DNA from: Salminus brasiliensis
Taxonomy: Eukaryota > Chordata > Actinopteri > Characiformes > Bryconidae
Direction: 5' to 3'
DNA: 64,000 bases
Assembly: GCF_030463535.1 (NCBI RefSeq)
Contig: NC_132892.1
Location: 29,345,341 to 29,409,340, forward strand
Below are positions 22,745 to 34,896 of the stretch, piece by piece. How positions within the stretch are numbered: position 1 is the first letter of the stretch; each line of letters starts with the position of its first letter. Under the pieces are notes generated by a model. The model had not been told where the DNA came from. It saw only the letters and a program-made list of their open reading frames with translations, and made no database searches. The position numbers were made by a program, and so were the translations under genes.

Positions 22745-25470
22745 TTTCTTCTCCTCAGCAGCATCACACTGACTTCAGCTTTGGACCAGTAGCGCAGCCG
22801 CTAGACTTCTGTTGGCGAAGTTCTCCCATTTCTCCTCAGCAGCTTCACGTTGAGTTCAATTTTGATGAATTTTGACGCAAGACTTCTCTGGCTGAAATGA
22901 CCACCTGTTTTAATATAAGAGTAGTAAAAACAACTGCTGGTTTTGTGGGCAGTGGACGATGTGCCAGCTCCTCATTTAGCAATTAGCATGCTGGCTAACT
23001 CAGATACCATAAGATGATAAGACTATCTTTGCAGTCGTTTTTAAGTTATCTGATATAATTATTTACTTTGCGGTCTAACTTTTTTATGGTTGGCAAGTTG
23101 GCTAACATTAGCGCGTTGGCTAACAGCACCAAAATGGAGGAGTATCTGGTGACCGGGCATTACGTTTTTTTGATTACCACAGAATATCGTTTCCATGTAC
23201 TTTAGAAAACACTGATTTAAAGACCTTAATACCTCAAAGATATTACGGTAAGGTCACGCTAAGCTTGTGGTTGGTGTGGCGCAACAGATAACACCACTAC
23301 CTGCCAGTGAGCTACCACACCATGTGGGAGACTGGGGTTCGATTCCCGGTCTGGGTGACTAGGTGCTGCGCTACACCAATAAGAGTCCTTGGGCAAGACT
23401 CCTAACGCTATATCGGCCCACCTCTGTAATACGAGTTACCTTATAAGTCGCTCTGGATAAGAGCGTCAGATAAATGTCATTAAAAAAAAATGTCTGCAAA
23501 CTTAACCTAATTTCTATGGGATTTCCCACGATGAGCAATTTCTCCTCAGCAGCGTCACACTGACTTCAGCTTTGGACCCGTAGCGCAGTCGCTAGTCTTC
23601 TGTTGGCGAAGTTCTCCAGAAGAAAATTAGCTACGTAGCTCCAATTTCTCCTCAGCAACGTCATGTTGAGTTCAGACTTCGTGCCCAGAAGCAATAGAGC
23701 TTCTCCTCTGGCTGAAATGAAATTTAATATATTTAACTAATAAAAATAACTGCTGGTTTTGGATGATTTGAGGAGGTTATTTAGCGATTAGCATGCTGGC
23801 TAACCAATTTACCATAAGCAGTAAAATCACTGAAAGATGTAGACTATGTTCGCAGTCGTTTTCAAGTTTTCTGATATAATTATTTACTTTGCAGTTTAAC
23901 TTTTTATGGTTGGCAAGTTAGCTAACTTTAGCGCGCTAACAGAATCAAAACTGAGGACTTTCTGGTGACCAGGTGTAAAGTCCAGCAGCTTTGAGAAGGC
24001 TTTAGTTTTTGTTGTTTTTTCGTTTTTTTATTACCACAGAATATCGTTTTAATGTACTTTAAAAACACTGATTTAAAAACTGATCTTGCGGTAAGGTCAG
24101 GCTAAGCGAATTTTTCCAGCGCAAACTTACCTTTATTTCTGAGGGGTTTTTCAACGATGACCAATTTTCCCCTCAGGTGCTTCATGTTTTGTTCCACGTT
24201 GGTGATATTTTGATGCAGAGCTGCTCTTCTGGCTATAAAACTAGTATAAATACCTGCTGGTTTTGAGGCAGTGGGTGATTTAGCATCTAGCATGTTGGCT
24301 AACTTGGTTACCATAAAGCGCAAAATCACAGAAAGATGATAATGCAGTCCCCTGACGGACTGTGTATGCAGTTGCTCTCAAGTTATCTAATATAATTTTT
24401 TACTTTACTTTCGGTTTTATAGTTGGACATTTAGCCAACATTAGCATGCTAACAGCACCAAAATGAACTTTTGGGGATGACCAGGCAACGCCGATTTCGC
24501 AGAGCTGACCTTTAAAAAAGGGCTAACCAGCTCTGAAGAACCAAAACCGAGGAAATGCTAACGCTAGCCGTGTCTACATGACAATTTCTTCCTCAGTGGC
24601 TCTTAATAAACAAATGAAACAGTTAGGAGACTATATCATCATGGCTGCGTCCCAATTTCGTGCTAATTAGTAATGCTAACGGGTTTGTAGTAGGAGTATG
24701 TAATACAGATTAAAGTGTCCAAGTTGAGAATACGCAAATATCAAAACCGTTCGGTTTTTTTGAGTGTGGTTTCGATGGACACTATTATCCCACAATGCAA
24801 TGTGCAATGGAACAGACGGAGACACGTCTGGAAATGTTTTAACAACAATGGCGGATAATGATGAAAAGGATACACGTTGTCTGGAGAACTTGCAATGACC
24901 CATGTTAGCATAGCAACACTTCATCACTTCCTGTTACTACAACACAGGCTAATATGTCAACCCACTCTATTAAGACTAGTATATAGTTTACACCTAATAG
25001 TATTAGGGTGTAGTACTCAATTGGGACGCAGCCCATCGTTCTGTGATTTTTACTGTTTATTGTAGTCGAGTTAGCCAGCATGCTAATCACAACATTACCT
25101 CCTCATCTGAGAGGATGGACAATATTGTAGCGAGTATTATTCCAGATATAATTGTACTTTGTGGTGAGTAAGTTAGTTAGTTAGCATGCTAACTGCTAAT
25201 TGCTGTTATAGATAGTTTTATACTAAAACTCAGTGTGGTGAGTTTATAAGGACATGAAATAATTTCGTTCATTATCCCTAGCCAGTCTAAGCTAATTGCT
25301 AACTTAGCGCCAAGCTAATCACAGCTCAACACTGAGATCCAAACACAGCAGTTCTAACAACACTGTTCGCTTGCCAGTATCAAGTTATCTTAGCAAGTTA
25401 GCTAACATTAGCATGCTAACAGCACCAAAACAGCCTGCTTTTTGGCGAGCAGGCCTCTGTTACAGCTCCG
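22745..25470. repeat. Degenerate large-unit tandem repeats
   Basis: A block with TTTCTCCTCAGCAGC, GCATGCTGGCTAAC, CTGATATAATTATTTACTTT and GGTTGGCAAGT recurs at about 22750-23150, 23530-23960, 24170-24500 and, more weakly, 25070-25470. Spacing is roughly 0.5-0.8 kb. Confidence 0.75.
23269..23490 (+). mobile_element. tRNA-derived SINE
   Basis: Head GGTTGGTGTGGCGCAACAGA resembles an A box. The B box GGTTCGATTCC is at 23336-23346. The tail GTCGCTCTGGATAAGAGCGT precedes TAAATGTC and an A-run. The same element lies inverted at 54441-54665, and a tail fragment is at 38450-38505. Confidence 0.9.
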
Positions 25471-25974
25471 GAAAAGCACCAATTTTGCGGTAACGGGCGG
25501 AAATATCTAGTGTGACCCCGGCTTTAGAATAAGGTCTGGTCTTCTGTATGTACACACAATTGCTGCACTTACTGTCCATCGTAAATGACCACAAACTACA
25601 CAATCTTAACAAGCCCAATCCCTGCAAATGTACTCTAAAATTTCTCATTTTGAGATTATTGTAGTAATTTGATAAGATGAAGTAACTTATTTCTAATGTA
25701 TTTCTTACCTTTTTAAGTGATTTTAACTACTAAAGGTGTTTTAGGCTACGTTCACATTACAAGCCTCATCAAGATCGGATTTGTCTCTTATGTATAAATG
25801 TAAGTGGCCTGTATCTGTCTGTAATCTGATCTAATCTGATGACTGCTGTCTGATGACGACAGCACTAAGCGAATGCATACATGCAAAAAGATTCACGAAA
25901 TCTAATCATGTTGCATGGCGACAAATCAGATACACATCCAATCTAGGACCAAATAGAAAAGATCCTGTTTACAC

Positions 25975-26330
25975 CTGGTCACTTCTTGTGACTAGTATCC
26001 GGTTTATATCCTGATTAGATTTTAGCCACATGCGTTTACACCTGGTAGTCAAATGCATCACCAGTTAGTTAGACTGAAATCTGATTGCTGTGCGGGACAG
26101 AATATGCAAATTCAATCGTTAGGCTGCAATTATTACTGGTGTTTGGGTTGTACTGGGAGGAGTTTTGATTGTCCAATTAGTCTTGGAAAGACTTCCAAGA
26201 CTAGATTTTGGCGTTTACAGAGTTATAACGTGGCTCAAATACGTCTCAGACCATCTCCTGAAGTGGCTCCTGAGTGATCGGATTTGTATCTGGTTATTTT
26301 GGATGTGTTTACACTTGCATTTTTATGTGG
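25975..26330. repeat. Dispersed repeat (GACTAGTATC family), copy 2
   Basis: About 505 bp upstream of copy 3, with the same order of segments (TTTACACCTGGTC, GACTAGTATC, GAATATGCAAATTC, TTGTACTGGGAGG). Copies 2 and 3 form a local tandem duplication. Confidence 0.7.
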
Positions 26331-26484
26331 CTTGACCTTATCCAGATATAATCCTGATACAACACGCATGAAGTGACCAGGCGTAAACAGGGTCAAAGTG
26401 CCTCAAATATGATCTAAAGGAATCGGATTTGACATGTCCACACAGCACAAAAAAAAAAAAATCTGATCTCTCTCACATTGACCC

Positions 26485-26790
26485 CATTTACACCTGGTCA
26501 GTTTATATGACTAGTATCTGGATTGTAACCTGATTAGATTTTAGTCAAAAGCGTCTCCAGTTAGTCAGACTAAAATCCGATTACTGTGTTGGACAGAATA
26601 TGCTAATTCACTCTTTACGCTGCAATTATTGGTGCTTGGGTTGTACTGGGAGGGGTTTTGGTCGCTGAATGCTTCTTGGTGATCTGGATGTTTGGCTCAA
26701 ATCGGTCTCAGACTGCCTCCTTAAGTGATTTGAGTGATCAGATTTGTATCCGGTTGAAATTAGTCTTGGGTGTGTTTAAACTCGCAGGTT
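26485..26790. repeat. Dispersed repeat (GACTAGTATC family), copy 3
   Basis: Second unit of the local duplication; shares GTCAAAGTGCCTCAAATATG downstream with copy 2. Confidence 0.7.
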
Positions 26791-27390
26791 TGGACATGAA
26801 GTGACCAGGTATAAACAGGGTCAAAGTGCCTCAAATATGATCTGAAAGAATCAGATTTGACATGTCCACACAGCCCTGAAAAAAAATCTGATCTATGTCA
26901 AGTTAAAGCCAAAAATCTGATTTCAGTCAATTCAGCCTGGTAATATGAATAATTAACATTTCTTAAGAAATAGCGCAGTATTACCTGCCAGTGGAATATA
27001 GTAAATTTAAGTAGATTAATTAAAATAAGTAAATAATACATAAAGTATTTTTAATTACTTTAAAACTTTAAAACAATGTAAATATCAGATATTTTGACTA
27101 GATTTAAGAGGATTTCATCAACGTTATCATTTTTTGCAGTGTACAGATGCAACGAGAGGCGGAAATGCGCCGGAGTATCCCTTTAATGGAATCTATCTAC
27201 AGGATGAAAAACATGGTGTCGATTTGTTTTTTTGCCTTTTTATGTCTAAAAGCACAACACTAAGATCTGACACTTCAGATGACCTCTCGAGACGTGTCCA
27301 CTTCTCGCAGCCTGAAGAAAATAACTCCCGGCCAATGGGTGGACTGCGACAGTGTTATCTGACAACGACTGTGGGTTCTGTACATTATAA

Positions 27391-27392
<2 letters not shown>

Positions 27393-27461
<69 letters not shown>
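27393..27461. repeat. (CT)n microsatellite
   Basis: Nearly pure CT with one TTT interruption. Confidence 0.95.
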
Positions 27462-27464
<3 letters not shown>

Positions 27465-27491
27465 CTTTCCTTCTTTCTCGCCAGCTTCTGC

Positions 27492-27497
27492 AATAAA
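27492..27497 (+). terminator. Candidate distal poly(A) signal for spred2
   Basis: AATAAA with GTGTCGG just after it, following a non-repetitive stretch (27188-27390) and a (CT)n tract. If the TTAA-flanked element at 22565-27187 is an insertion, this would be the end of a 3' UTR split by it. No transcript evidence is visible. Confidence 0.35.
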
Positions 27498-27829
27498 TGT
27501 GTCGGTCACGTCTCATTCAATAACGAGAGAGCAAAAAAAAGTGTAGTTCTATTTTTCTAAAAGTATGGACCCCACTGTTCAAATACATTGAAATATTAAA
27601 GAAAAAAGTGCCTGAACGATCTTCTCCAGTCCCGTTCATTTCACTCCTACAGAAGTACTGATTACTCCAGCACCCGGGGAGCATAGAGGGTAAAGGGCCT
27701 TGCTCAGGAGCCCAACAGTGGCAGCTTGCCGAGCCCTGGTCAGTGCTGCCCAGACGTCTCTTTTTACTGGGATTTTGCGTTGATTTTACGACAGCTTTGT
27801 TTCCAAAGTCACCATTCATTCTTTCTCAC

Positions 27830-28150
27830 CATCACTATTGGTCTACATGTACCTGCATCTACATCACCCATTTGTAAAACTGCTTAAGCCCCGCCTTTTA
27901 ACCATCACTATTGGTCACAAGGTACCTGTATCTACATTAACCATTGGTAAAACTGCTAAAGCCCCACCTGCTTAAGCCCTACCTTCTAACCATCACTATT
28001 GGTCTCCATGTACCTGCCTCTACATTAACCATTAGTAAAACTGTTGATGTCCCTCCTTATAAACATCACTATTGGTCTACATGTACTTGTATCTACATCA
28101 ACCATTGGTAAAACCTGCTTAAGCCCCGCCTTCTAACCATCACTATTGGT
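27830..28150. repeat. Minisatellite of about 73 bp, four units
   Basis: CATCACTATTGGT starts at 27830, 27903, 27991, 28064 and 28138, giving periods of 73, 88, 73 and 74. Units carry CTACATNAACCATTGGTAAAA and AAGCCCCGCC. The 88-bp unit has a short internal duplication. Confidence 0.9.
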
Positions 28151-28154
28151 TATT

Positions 28155-28290
28155 AATTTAGTGGACAGTGGAACGACTGATTTCTAATAGTCCTGAGATC
28201 TTTTTAAACCTCCTCCCAGACTTCTCGGCATCTCCAACCTTCTTTCTGAAGGCCTCAAAGAGCTCTTTGGATCTGGCCATGGTGATCTGA
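28155..28290 (-). mobile_element. Tc1-type transposase N-terminal relic, inverted
   Basis: The reverse complement reads CCATGGCCAGATCCAAAGAG and GCCTTCAGAAAGAAGGTTGG, the same family as 15853-16085. Confidence 0.65.
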
Positions 28291-29002
28291 TCTTCACCTC
28301 TCACCTCAATCAACATTAATCAAGATCAGACCAGACTAAACGTCTGAGGTTTAAATCAGACAGACTCCTCCAGAGTCCTCTCCAACCATGTTCTGATCAT
28401 CTGCAGCTGATGTTCTGCACCTGATTCTGATTCTACACATTTGAAGTAGTATTTTTTTTTTTTGCTCACAGGCAAATTACATTTCCATTAATTCCATTTT
28501 ATAAATGATGATTAAAGACATTTCTTCAGGTGTGAGAGTTTGGTTAGATGACCTCCAGCTCTCAGTGTTGATCACATGAGGATCAGATCTCCAGATGGGG
28601 TTTCCTGAATTTTTCACATGACTGTTTAAGACAAATTAGACTAAAATGATACATTATACACTGCAATTGTTACTGAGACAGTATCCGAGGTTAGGTTATA
28701 ATACTGAGACCATCTGAGTTTGTATGTGTGTGTGTGTGTAAGTAATCAATGATTTTTCTGCCTGGCTGCTCTCTTCCTGTCGAAATGTGGAAAGCCATAC
28801 ATGGGTTGCATGTGACAAGGGCCCAAGGGTGTGTGTGTGTGTGTGGTTTGCTGCACGTGCTGGCATAGTAGCATGTCCCATATTAAAATACTGTGGCTCG
28901 TCCCAATCAGCCATCTCTGAAAATACACACAAATCATTATTCTCTCCCCACGCCCTCTACTCCCCCCTCCTCACAGCGTTTACACTGTCCAAAAGTATCC
29001 AG

Positions 29003-29650
29003 ACTAACTGTACACCAGCAAGGTGCAATTACAAGCAAGGGGTTTCCAATAAAGTGGCCACTGAGTGTAATTACCTGACTGCACACCAGCAAGGTGGAAT
29101 TACAAGCAAGATGTTTCTGATAAAGAGGCCACTGAGTGTAACTACCTAACTGTACACCAGCAAGATGTACCTACAAGAGAGGGCTTTCCAATAAAATGGC
29201 CACTGAGTGTAACTACCTTACTGTACACCAGCAAGGTGGAATTAAATGCAAGGGGTTTCCAATAAAGCGGCCACTGAGTGTAACTACCTAACTGTACACT
29301 AGCAAGGTGGAATTACAAGCGAGGGGTTTCCGATAAAGTGGCCACTGAGTGTAATTACCTGACTGTACACCAGCAAGGTGGAATTACAAGCGAGGGGTTT
29401 CCGATAAAGTGGCCACTGAGTGTAACTACCTTACTGTACACCAGCAAGGTGGAATTACAAGCGAGGGGTTTCCGATAAAGTGGCCACTGAGTGTAACTAC
29501 CTTACTGTACACCAGCAAGGTGGAATTACAAGCGAGGGGTTTCCGATAAAGTGGCCACTGAGTGTAACTACCTTACTGTACACCAGCAAGGTGGAATTAC
29601 AAGCGAGGGGTTTCCGATAAAGTGGCCAGGGAATGTAACTGTACACCAGC
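29003..29650. repeat. 71-bp minisatellite, about nine units
   Basis: Unit: CTGTACACCAGCAAGGTGGA, then ATTACAAGCGAGGGGTTTCC and GATAAAGTGGCCACTGAGTG. The ends of CACTGAGTGTAA fall at 29070, 29141, 29212, 29283, 29354, 29425, 29496 and 29567, exactly 71 bp apart. Late units are nearly identical; the first four vary. Confidence 0.97.
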
Positions 29651-29654
29651 TGGG

Positions 29655-31400
29655 TGGAGTCTAAGAGGGCTTTCTAGCATCAGTGTTATTGCAGACTAAC
29701 TTGCTCAGGGCATCACAGTTCATGTCAAAGATTTCCATAAAAATTCAAAACTGAAAAAATTCAAACCTCTTTATTTAATCTATGTATCCATGCAAAAATG
29801 TCAATGCTGAGTGCCAGAGGGTTCTCAAGTAAGTGTTTAGGTTTGCCTCAGCAGGTTCTACCTCTTAAATATGAGTGTAACTGCTTACAGGGGGGCAGAA
29901 CTGAGCTGAAATGTGAGCTAGGTATCACTAAACCAATAAAAATGACCTTTCTATTCCCAGAACAGGCCGATTTACAGAGGCCGTACTCGCTACAGCAGAT
30001 GTGGCAGTAAGGAGGCGGAAGAACCGTGGTCCAGCCCCCATCGGAGTCTATTAGTCTGCCCTAATACCACGCACCTGGATCCAGTTAGGGCAACATGCTC
30101 CTGGTGGTGCTTAAAAAGGGCTCAGTTAGCCCACACAGAGGGAGGCCGGAGACTGAGAGAGATGCGGAGGTGAGCACACACAGGGCTAAAAGCCCAAGGG
30201 CCCAAGATTGGCTGCTACTGGCTACTAAAACAGGCTACTAAACAGGCAACTGTTACATCACAGTCTTGGCTTGTTACATTTAGACCCTCAAAATTAACAT
30301 AAACCCCACCCACTAGAGAAACCTTTTAGATCGGCAGCTAGGTAAGCACACAAGAGTCCAGTCAGCGTATTCATTTCCCATTGACCCCATTTGGCCTATA
30401 GACCATGGTGTGTGTAATAAAGGCCACTTTGGGTTACTCCAGACTTGTGTTGTCTGGGTGCTAAGCTAACTGCTAGGTCACTGTGGACACGCCCTTTTCC
30501 CAGGGATGAGAGTCCCTGGTACAAAAGAATTTTGAAAAATAGAGCTGGAAGTCTCGACTCTGTAAAAATTTACATAAACTCCGCCCACTAGGGGAAAAAC
30601 CCCTAGTCAACGCTGGTGAAACAGTAAAAACATGACGGCAACTTTAGGAGAATGTGGCGGTGTTGATACTGGAGAGCAGCTCATCACCTCCAAACTCTGA
30701 TAGTTATGGGAATACGGGCTGCTACAGGAACCAGGCCTTATGACCGGGGCTTTTCCTGAGCAGACAAACAGGGATTCGGGCAAGGCTAAAAGTTAACGCT
30801 AGCCTTTTAGTAAATGTTCCTATTTTTAATAATAAATAAATAAATAAATAAATAAATAAAAAACTGAACCAAAATGAAGCTAAACTCACATCAGAAGGGA
30901 AAAAGCAGCGGCTTATTTTTCACTGGTAAGACTTCAGAAAGACAAACCTGGGGAAGCAAGAGGGGACAAGGCTAGAAGCTAACTGGCTACAATCTCCTTA
31001 GCTTGCTAACAGCACATCGCTCAGAGAGGACACAGCGAGAGGACAGCAGCTCAACAATAATTACAGTGCTTTTGTTACCATGTTAAAATTATATGATTTT
31101 TCCCTCCCCTCTACCTACTACTTACACATCAATCAACAAATGACTGCAGCTTCTAGCGGTTTCTAATAAAGTGGCCGGTGAGTGCTGTGCTGAGGGTCAG
31201 GACACTCTGATAAGGAGTGACAAGTCCTGCTTTCCCAGTGGAGCAATAAAGGCACAGTGCGGTCAGTGTTTGGTTAATGGAGGGGAAGTGTTTCCAAGTG
31301 CACCCGTCCTTCTCCTGGAGCCGCAGCGGCAACACCGCGCCCAGCTCCGTTCCGTGCTGCGTCGGCCGCCAGACAAGCGAGCCTGTCGCCACGCTTCCTC
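29655..31400. other. Non-coding, no clear feature
   Basis: No exon recognised. Contains an (AAAT)n tract at 30826-30862 and a lone TAATAAAGTGGCCGGTGAGTG at about 31165, related to the 71-bp unit. Confidence 0.5.
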
Positions 31401-31409
31401 TGAGGCCAG

Positions 31410-31413
<4 letters not shown>

Positions 31414-31494
<81 letters not shown>
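31414..31494. repeat. (CA)n microsatellite, about 40 units
   Basis: Longest pure CA tract in the window. Confidence 0.97.
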
Positions 31495-31496
<2 letters not shown>

Positions 31497-31781
31497 CACA
31501 CCAGGAAGTTTTTGTGCGTGACATGCAACAATCAGGGTGGAAGGAGTCAGCATGCGATAGTGTGTGTGAGGGCCACGTCAAGAGAGATTGAGTGTGTGTG
31601 TGTGTGTGTGTGATAATGTCAAGGTCGGGTTAGGAACTGGGATATCAACAGAAGAATGGGAACAAAGCACAGACAGTGAGTGGAAAACGGACACAGACTG
31701 AAAGAAGACAGAAGGAGAGACTCCGGCATCCTTCAGGCCACTTTTCCCACACTACTTAGAAAGCTTTGGAGTGGGGAATGC

Positions 31782-31784
<3 letters not shown>

Positions 31785-31818
<34 letters not shown>
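31785..31818. repeat. (TG)n microsatellite
   Basis: About 17 TG units. Confidence 0.9.
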
Positions 31819-31821
<3 letters not shown>

Positions 31822-31950
31822 GTAGACTCCTACTCCTGCAATGTCTGCTGAGCATCATCTTTAATAAATCTGGCAATCCAAGTTCAGATTTGACTCCAAA
31901 CAAAGCAGAAAACATTTCTTAAAAAGCTGATTTCTAGTAACTAGTTAATA

Positions 31951-32608
31951 CACTATGTGGACAAAAATATTGGGACATCTGCTCATTCATTGCTTCTTCT
32001 GAAATTAAGGGTATTAAAAAGAGCTTCGTCTGCTTTTGTTGGAGTAACTGTCTCTACTGTCCAAAGAAGACGGCTTTGTATTAGATTTTGGAGCATTGAT
32101 GCACAGATGACCTGACAATATCCTAGAAGTAAGTCTGCAATGATGACATCACAGTGGTCTGTGTGTAACAGACTGAACAGTTGACCTCACAATATCCTAG
32201 AAGTAAATCTGCAATGATGACATCACAGTGGTCTGTGTGTAACAGACTAAACAGATGATGTCACAATGGCCCTTACATCACAACAGGTGAGCGTAATCAA
32301 CAGCTAGTGTGAAATCCATCCATCCATCCTTCTACCTGCTTCGTCCTGGTCAGGATCACAATGGATCCAGAGCCTACAGGAACAAGGCAGGAATAGCCAC
32401 CAGTTTCACCACTCCACAGCTCAATGCTGGGGGTGGGGCTTTATAACCCTCTAGCCTACGCCTGACATTAGGCAGCATGGTGCCAATAGGTTAATGTCCA
32501 TCTTCTCCAGAGAGTCCTATTCTATTGGCAGGACTTCTCAACAGGGACTGGACAAGCTGTGTGGGCGCAATTTAAAGTAGCAGAGTGCGAAGATTTGGCC
32601 ATGTAGTG
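31951..32608 (-). mobile_element. MITE of the GTCCAAAAGTTTGTGGACA family, reversed, with internal duplication
   Basis: Starts CACTATGTGGACAAAAATAT and ends TTTGGCCATGTAGTG. 32440-32580 is the reverse of the family's left half. A tandem duplication with a 74-bp period (CAATATCCTAGAAGTAA at 32116 and 32190) sits inside. Confidence 0.7.
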
Positions 32609-32796
32609 GCCGTCAGCAGTAAGCAGGTTGCCGTTAGTGCAGCAGTGTGTTAAGGGTGGAGGATGTAGTACGTAGTGTATAGTGTGCTCTACATGTCACA
32701 TGTAGCTGTCTGGCCTTAATTTAAACAGGCCCCACTGAGTCTGACTGCCTCCGCTTGTTTACATGGAGGAAATCTGAAACAAATGTGCACGTACGT

Positions 32797-32800
<4 letters not shown>

Positions 32801-32869
<69 letters not shown>
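32801..32869. repeat. (CA)n followed by (GA)n
   Basis: Pure CA to about 32855, then GA units. Confidence 0.95.
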
Positions 32870-32939
32870 TCAGAAATGTTTGTCACATTTCTCAGAGAGA
32901 AAAATACATTTCTTGCTCAAATTCCCTCACTTTCACTTG

Positions 32940-33470
32940 TATCTTGTCATCCAGATGAACTCAGATAGTGCTGAGCAGAACCTTTAGCCCCTCAGCCTCA
33001 TTATTATAACGCAAGTCTCTCAGCAGTGAGAGAACTTTTACTGTAGAAGCTCCAGATCTCATCAGAACAGATGCAGCTGAACATAAATCCAGTAAAAAGG
33101 AGAAACAGGAGCTTCTCATTCTGAAGAAAGAAAGTAGTGAGATCTTGTCGGTGAGCTAGTCTGAAGAACAGAGCTCGGTTCCTCCAGTGTTCTCCTGGAC
33201 GCCCCCCAGTCCAGCCAGCACAGCGTGGAGGATGTGTTCAACTCCAGCAGCAGCAGCAGCAGCAGCAGCTCACCTAATTTACCATCATTAAGCCCTGATT
33301 TACCACCAAACCAGGTGTTGATCTGAGGAGAACTCTAAATAATATTAGACTCCATGAGGAGAACTTTGGAGATGTTCTAATGAACAGTGATGGAGAACCA
33401 CAAGCTAATAAACCATGTTATACTGAGGAAATAAACACTTACTGCCCAGCACTGTAGATTTCTTTATACT
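32940..33470. repeat. Probable dispersed repeat with (CAG)n
   Basis: Includes CAGCAGCAGCAG at 33245-33270 and ends GAGGAAATAAACACTTACTG. It has the look of a retroelement 3' end, but I could not assign the family. Confidence 0.35.
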
Positions 33471-33639
33471 ACTTACTTCATCCTTGGGGGGCATTAAGAA
33501 TTTTTTATTAGTCTTTATGGGTCTGTTCACACCTGGCATTACCATTGGTTCTGCATCCGGATAGTATCCGGATCTACTTTGGCCGGATTCTGTTCACACT
33601 CAACAGTAACATGCGTTTGTATCCGCATACCGGCTCCAA

Positions 33640-33790
33640 CACACCGCAACGAAGCGATGTGGGGAGAGAGAGCGCCACCTACCCACCCTGGAGAGAGCAA
33701 GATTCATTGTGCCCTCTCTGGGCCTCGGCTGCCGATGGCTAGCAGCATGACCGGGACCCGAAGCGGCGATCCTCTGATGACCGTGGCATG
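33640..33790 (-). mobile_element. SINE-like fragment, inverted partner of 18250-18600
   Basis: The reverse complement contains TCATGCTGCTAGCCATCGGC and the GGTGGGTAGGTGGCGC region matching 18318-18420. Confidence 0.5.
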
Positions 33791-34520
33791 TCCACTGGAC
33801 CACCTGGGGTCCACCTAGGTATACTGTAATGGATCAGGTCTAGGCTACCAGGCAAAATCCTGGGGCCTGTGGAACGAATGAACGAACGGAGGAGCGGTTC
33901 TAACTGGCTTAGTAACGTTATAGTGGAGCTGGGACAGGACAAAGTCATTAGAGTACCGTTTCTGGTCCGAAAGAACCGGCTGATGTTCTGCATCTGAGCC
34001 AGGCTTGGAATATTTCGGGAGTATAACGTCTCAAAGGTTTCCTGTTAAAGTGCAGAGATGAGAGGGTCTTAGATTTACGATGTTTCAGTGATCTGCAACG
34101 AGGGAGTAAGGAAAACGTTAAGCATAAACTTTCTGGCTCGCTTTGCAGCGGCAGACTTTTCCTCTTGGATGTGCGAGTTGTTCAGAAGCGGATTCCAAAA
34201 CCCAATAATGATAAAATAATTAAAAAAAGAGCTTCCTATTCAGCAAGCCGGAGTAAGAGAAGGGGGGGGTGTGATGGAAAATGAAGAGATGAAGAGAGAC
34301 AGAGAGAGAGAAAGAGTCCCACATGTTCTCCGTCCCAGTTCTACAGAATGTACGAACATGTTCCCACAGCATGAAGCACTGAGTGACGGCTCCAGAGGAG
34401 ACAGAAGCAGTGCGTCTGTGTGTACGTCTTGTTTTCCTATACATTCCAGCCGTTCCTCCAACCTTAGAGACCTCTGCATTCACTCAGCTCTCAGGGAGAG
34501 GGGAAGGGGAGCGCGAGAGC

Positions 34521-34521
<1 letters not shown>

Positions 34522-34566
<45 letters not shown>
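34522..34566. repeat. (GA)n microsatellite within a GA-rich stretch
   Basis: Pure GA core inside a purine-rich stretch of about 34290-34860. Confidence 0.9.
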
Positions 34567-34568
<2 letters not shown>

Positions 34569-34858
34569 ACAAGAGAGAGCAGAAAGAGAGCAAGAGAAAG
34601 CCTGTTAGAAAACAAGACAGAAAGTGAGAGACATCTATCCAGCTCTCACATAGGAGGAGGGAAGCGCGAGAGAGCAGGTGAGAGAGAGAGAGAAGGTGAC
34701 CGAAAGGTAGCATCCGAGAAAGCGAGAGTTAGGACGAGCGTGAGACTTGAGTGAGAAAGAGAGTGAGAGAGAGCAGCATAAGAGAGAAAGAGCCAATGTG
34801 AGAGCATGTAAATGCATTAGAGAGTGAATGTAAGCGAGAGTGCGTGAAAGAGAGCGAG

Positions 34859-34859
34859 G

Positions 34860-34893
<34 letters not shown>
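34859..34893. repeat. Poly(A) run
   Basis: More than 30 consecutive A. A second A/G-rich run is at 35072-35112. Confidence 0.95.

Positions 34894-34896
<3 letters not shown>

Larger units (their letters stand above)
22565..27187. mobile_element. Putative 4.6-kb TTAA-flanked TIR element
   Basis: Left end TTAAAGGGATGCTCTGGTGC and right end (reversed) TTAAAGGGATACTCCGGCGC match over about 28 bp as inverted repeats, each abutting TTAA. A TTAA target site is known for the Kolobok and piggyBac superfamilies. No transposase was recognised. The interior holds repeated blocks (22745-25470), a SINE and a duplicated dispersed repeat. The two ends could instead belong to separate elements. Confidence 0.5.

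Noticed and set aside
23269..23350. Possible tRNA gene
   Set aside because: A and B box-like sequences are present, but there is no cloverleaf with an anticodon stem, and the conserved SINE tail follows. It is a tRNA-derived SINE.
27134..27496. 120-codon open frame ending in Ser-Leu repeats
   Set aside because: It runs through the TTAA element end and the (CT)n tract, with no family match.
29003..29650. Regular repeats suggestive of a CRISPR array
   Set aside because: The whole 71-bp unit is repeated with no variable spacers, and the DNA is vertebrate. It is a minisatellite.
31153..31591. Open frames of poly-(Val-Cys) and poly-(Thr-His)
   Set aside because: Translation of a (CA)n microsatellite; the same applies to frames at 7520, 16524, 32755, 53421 and 59652.
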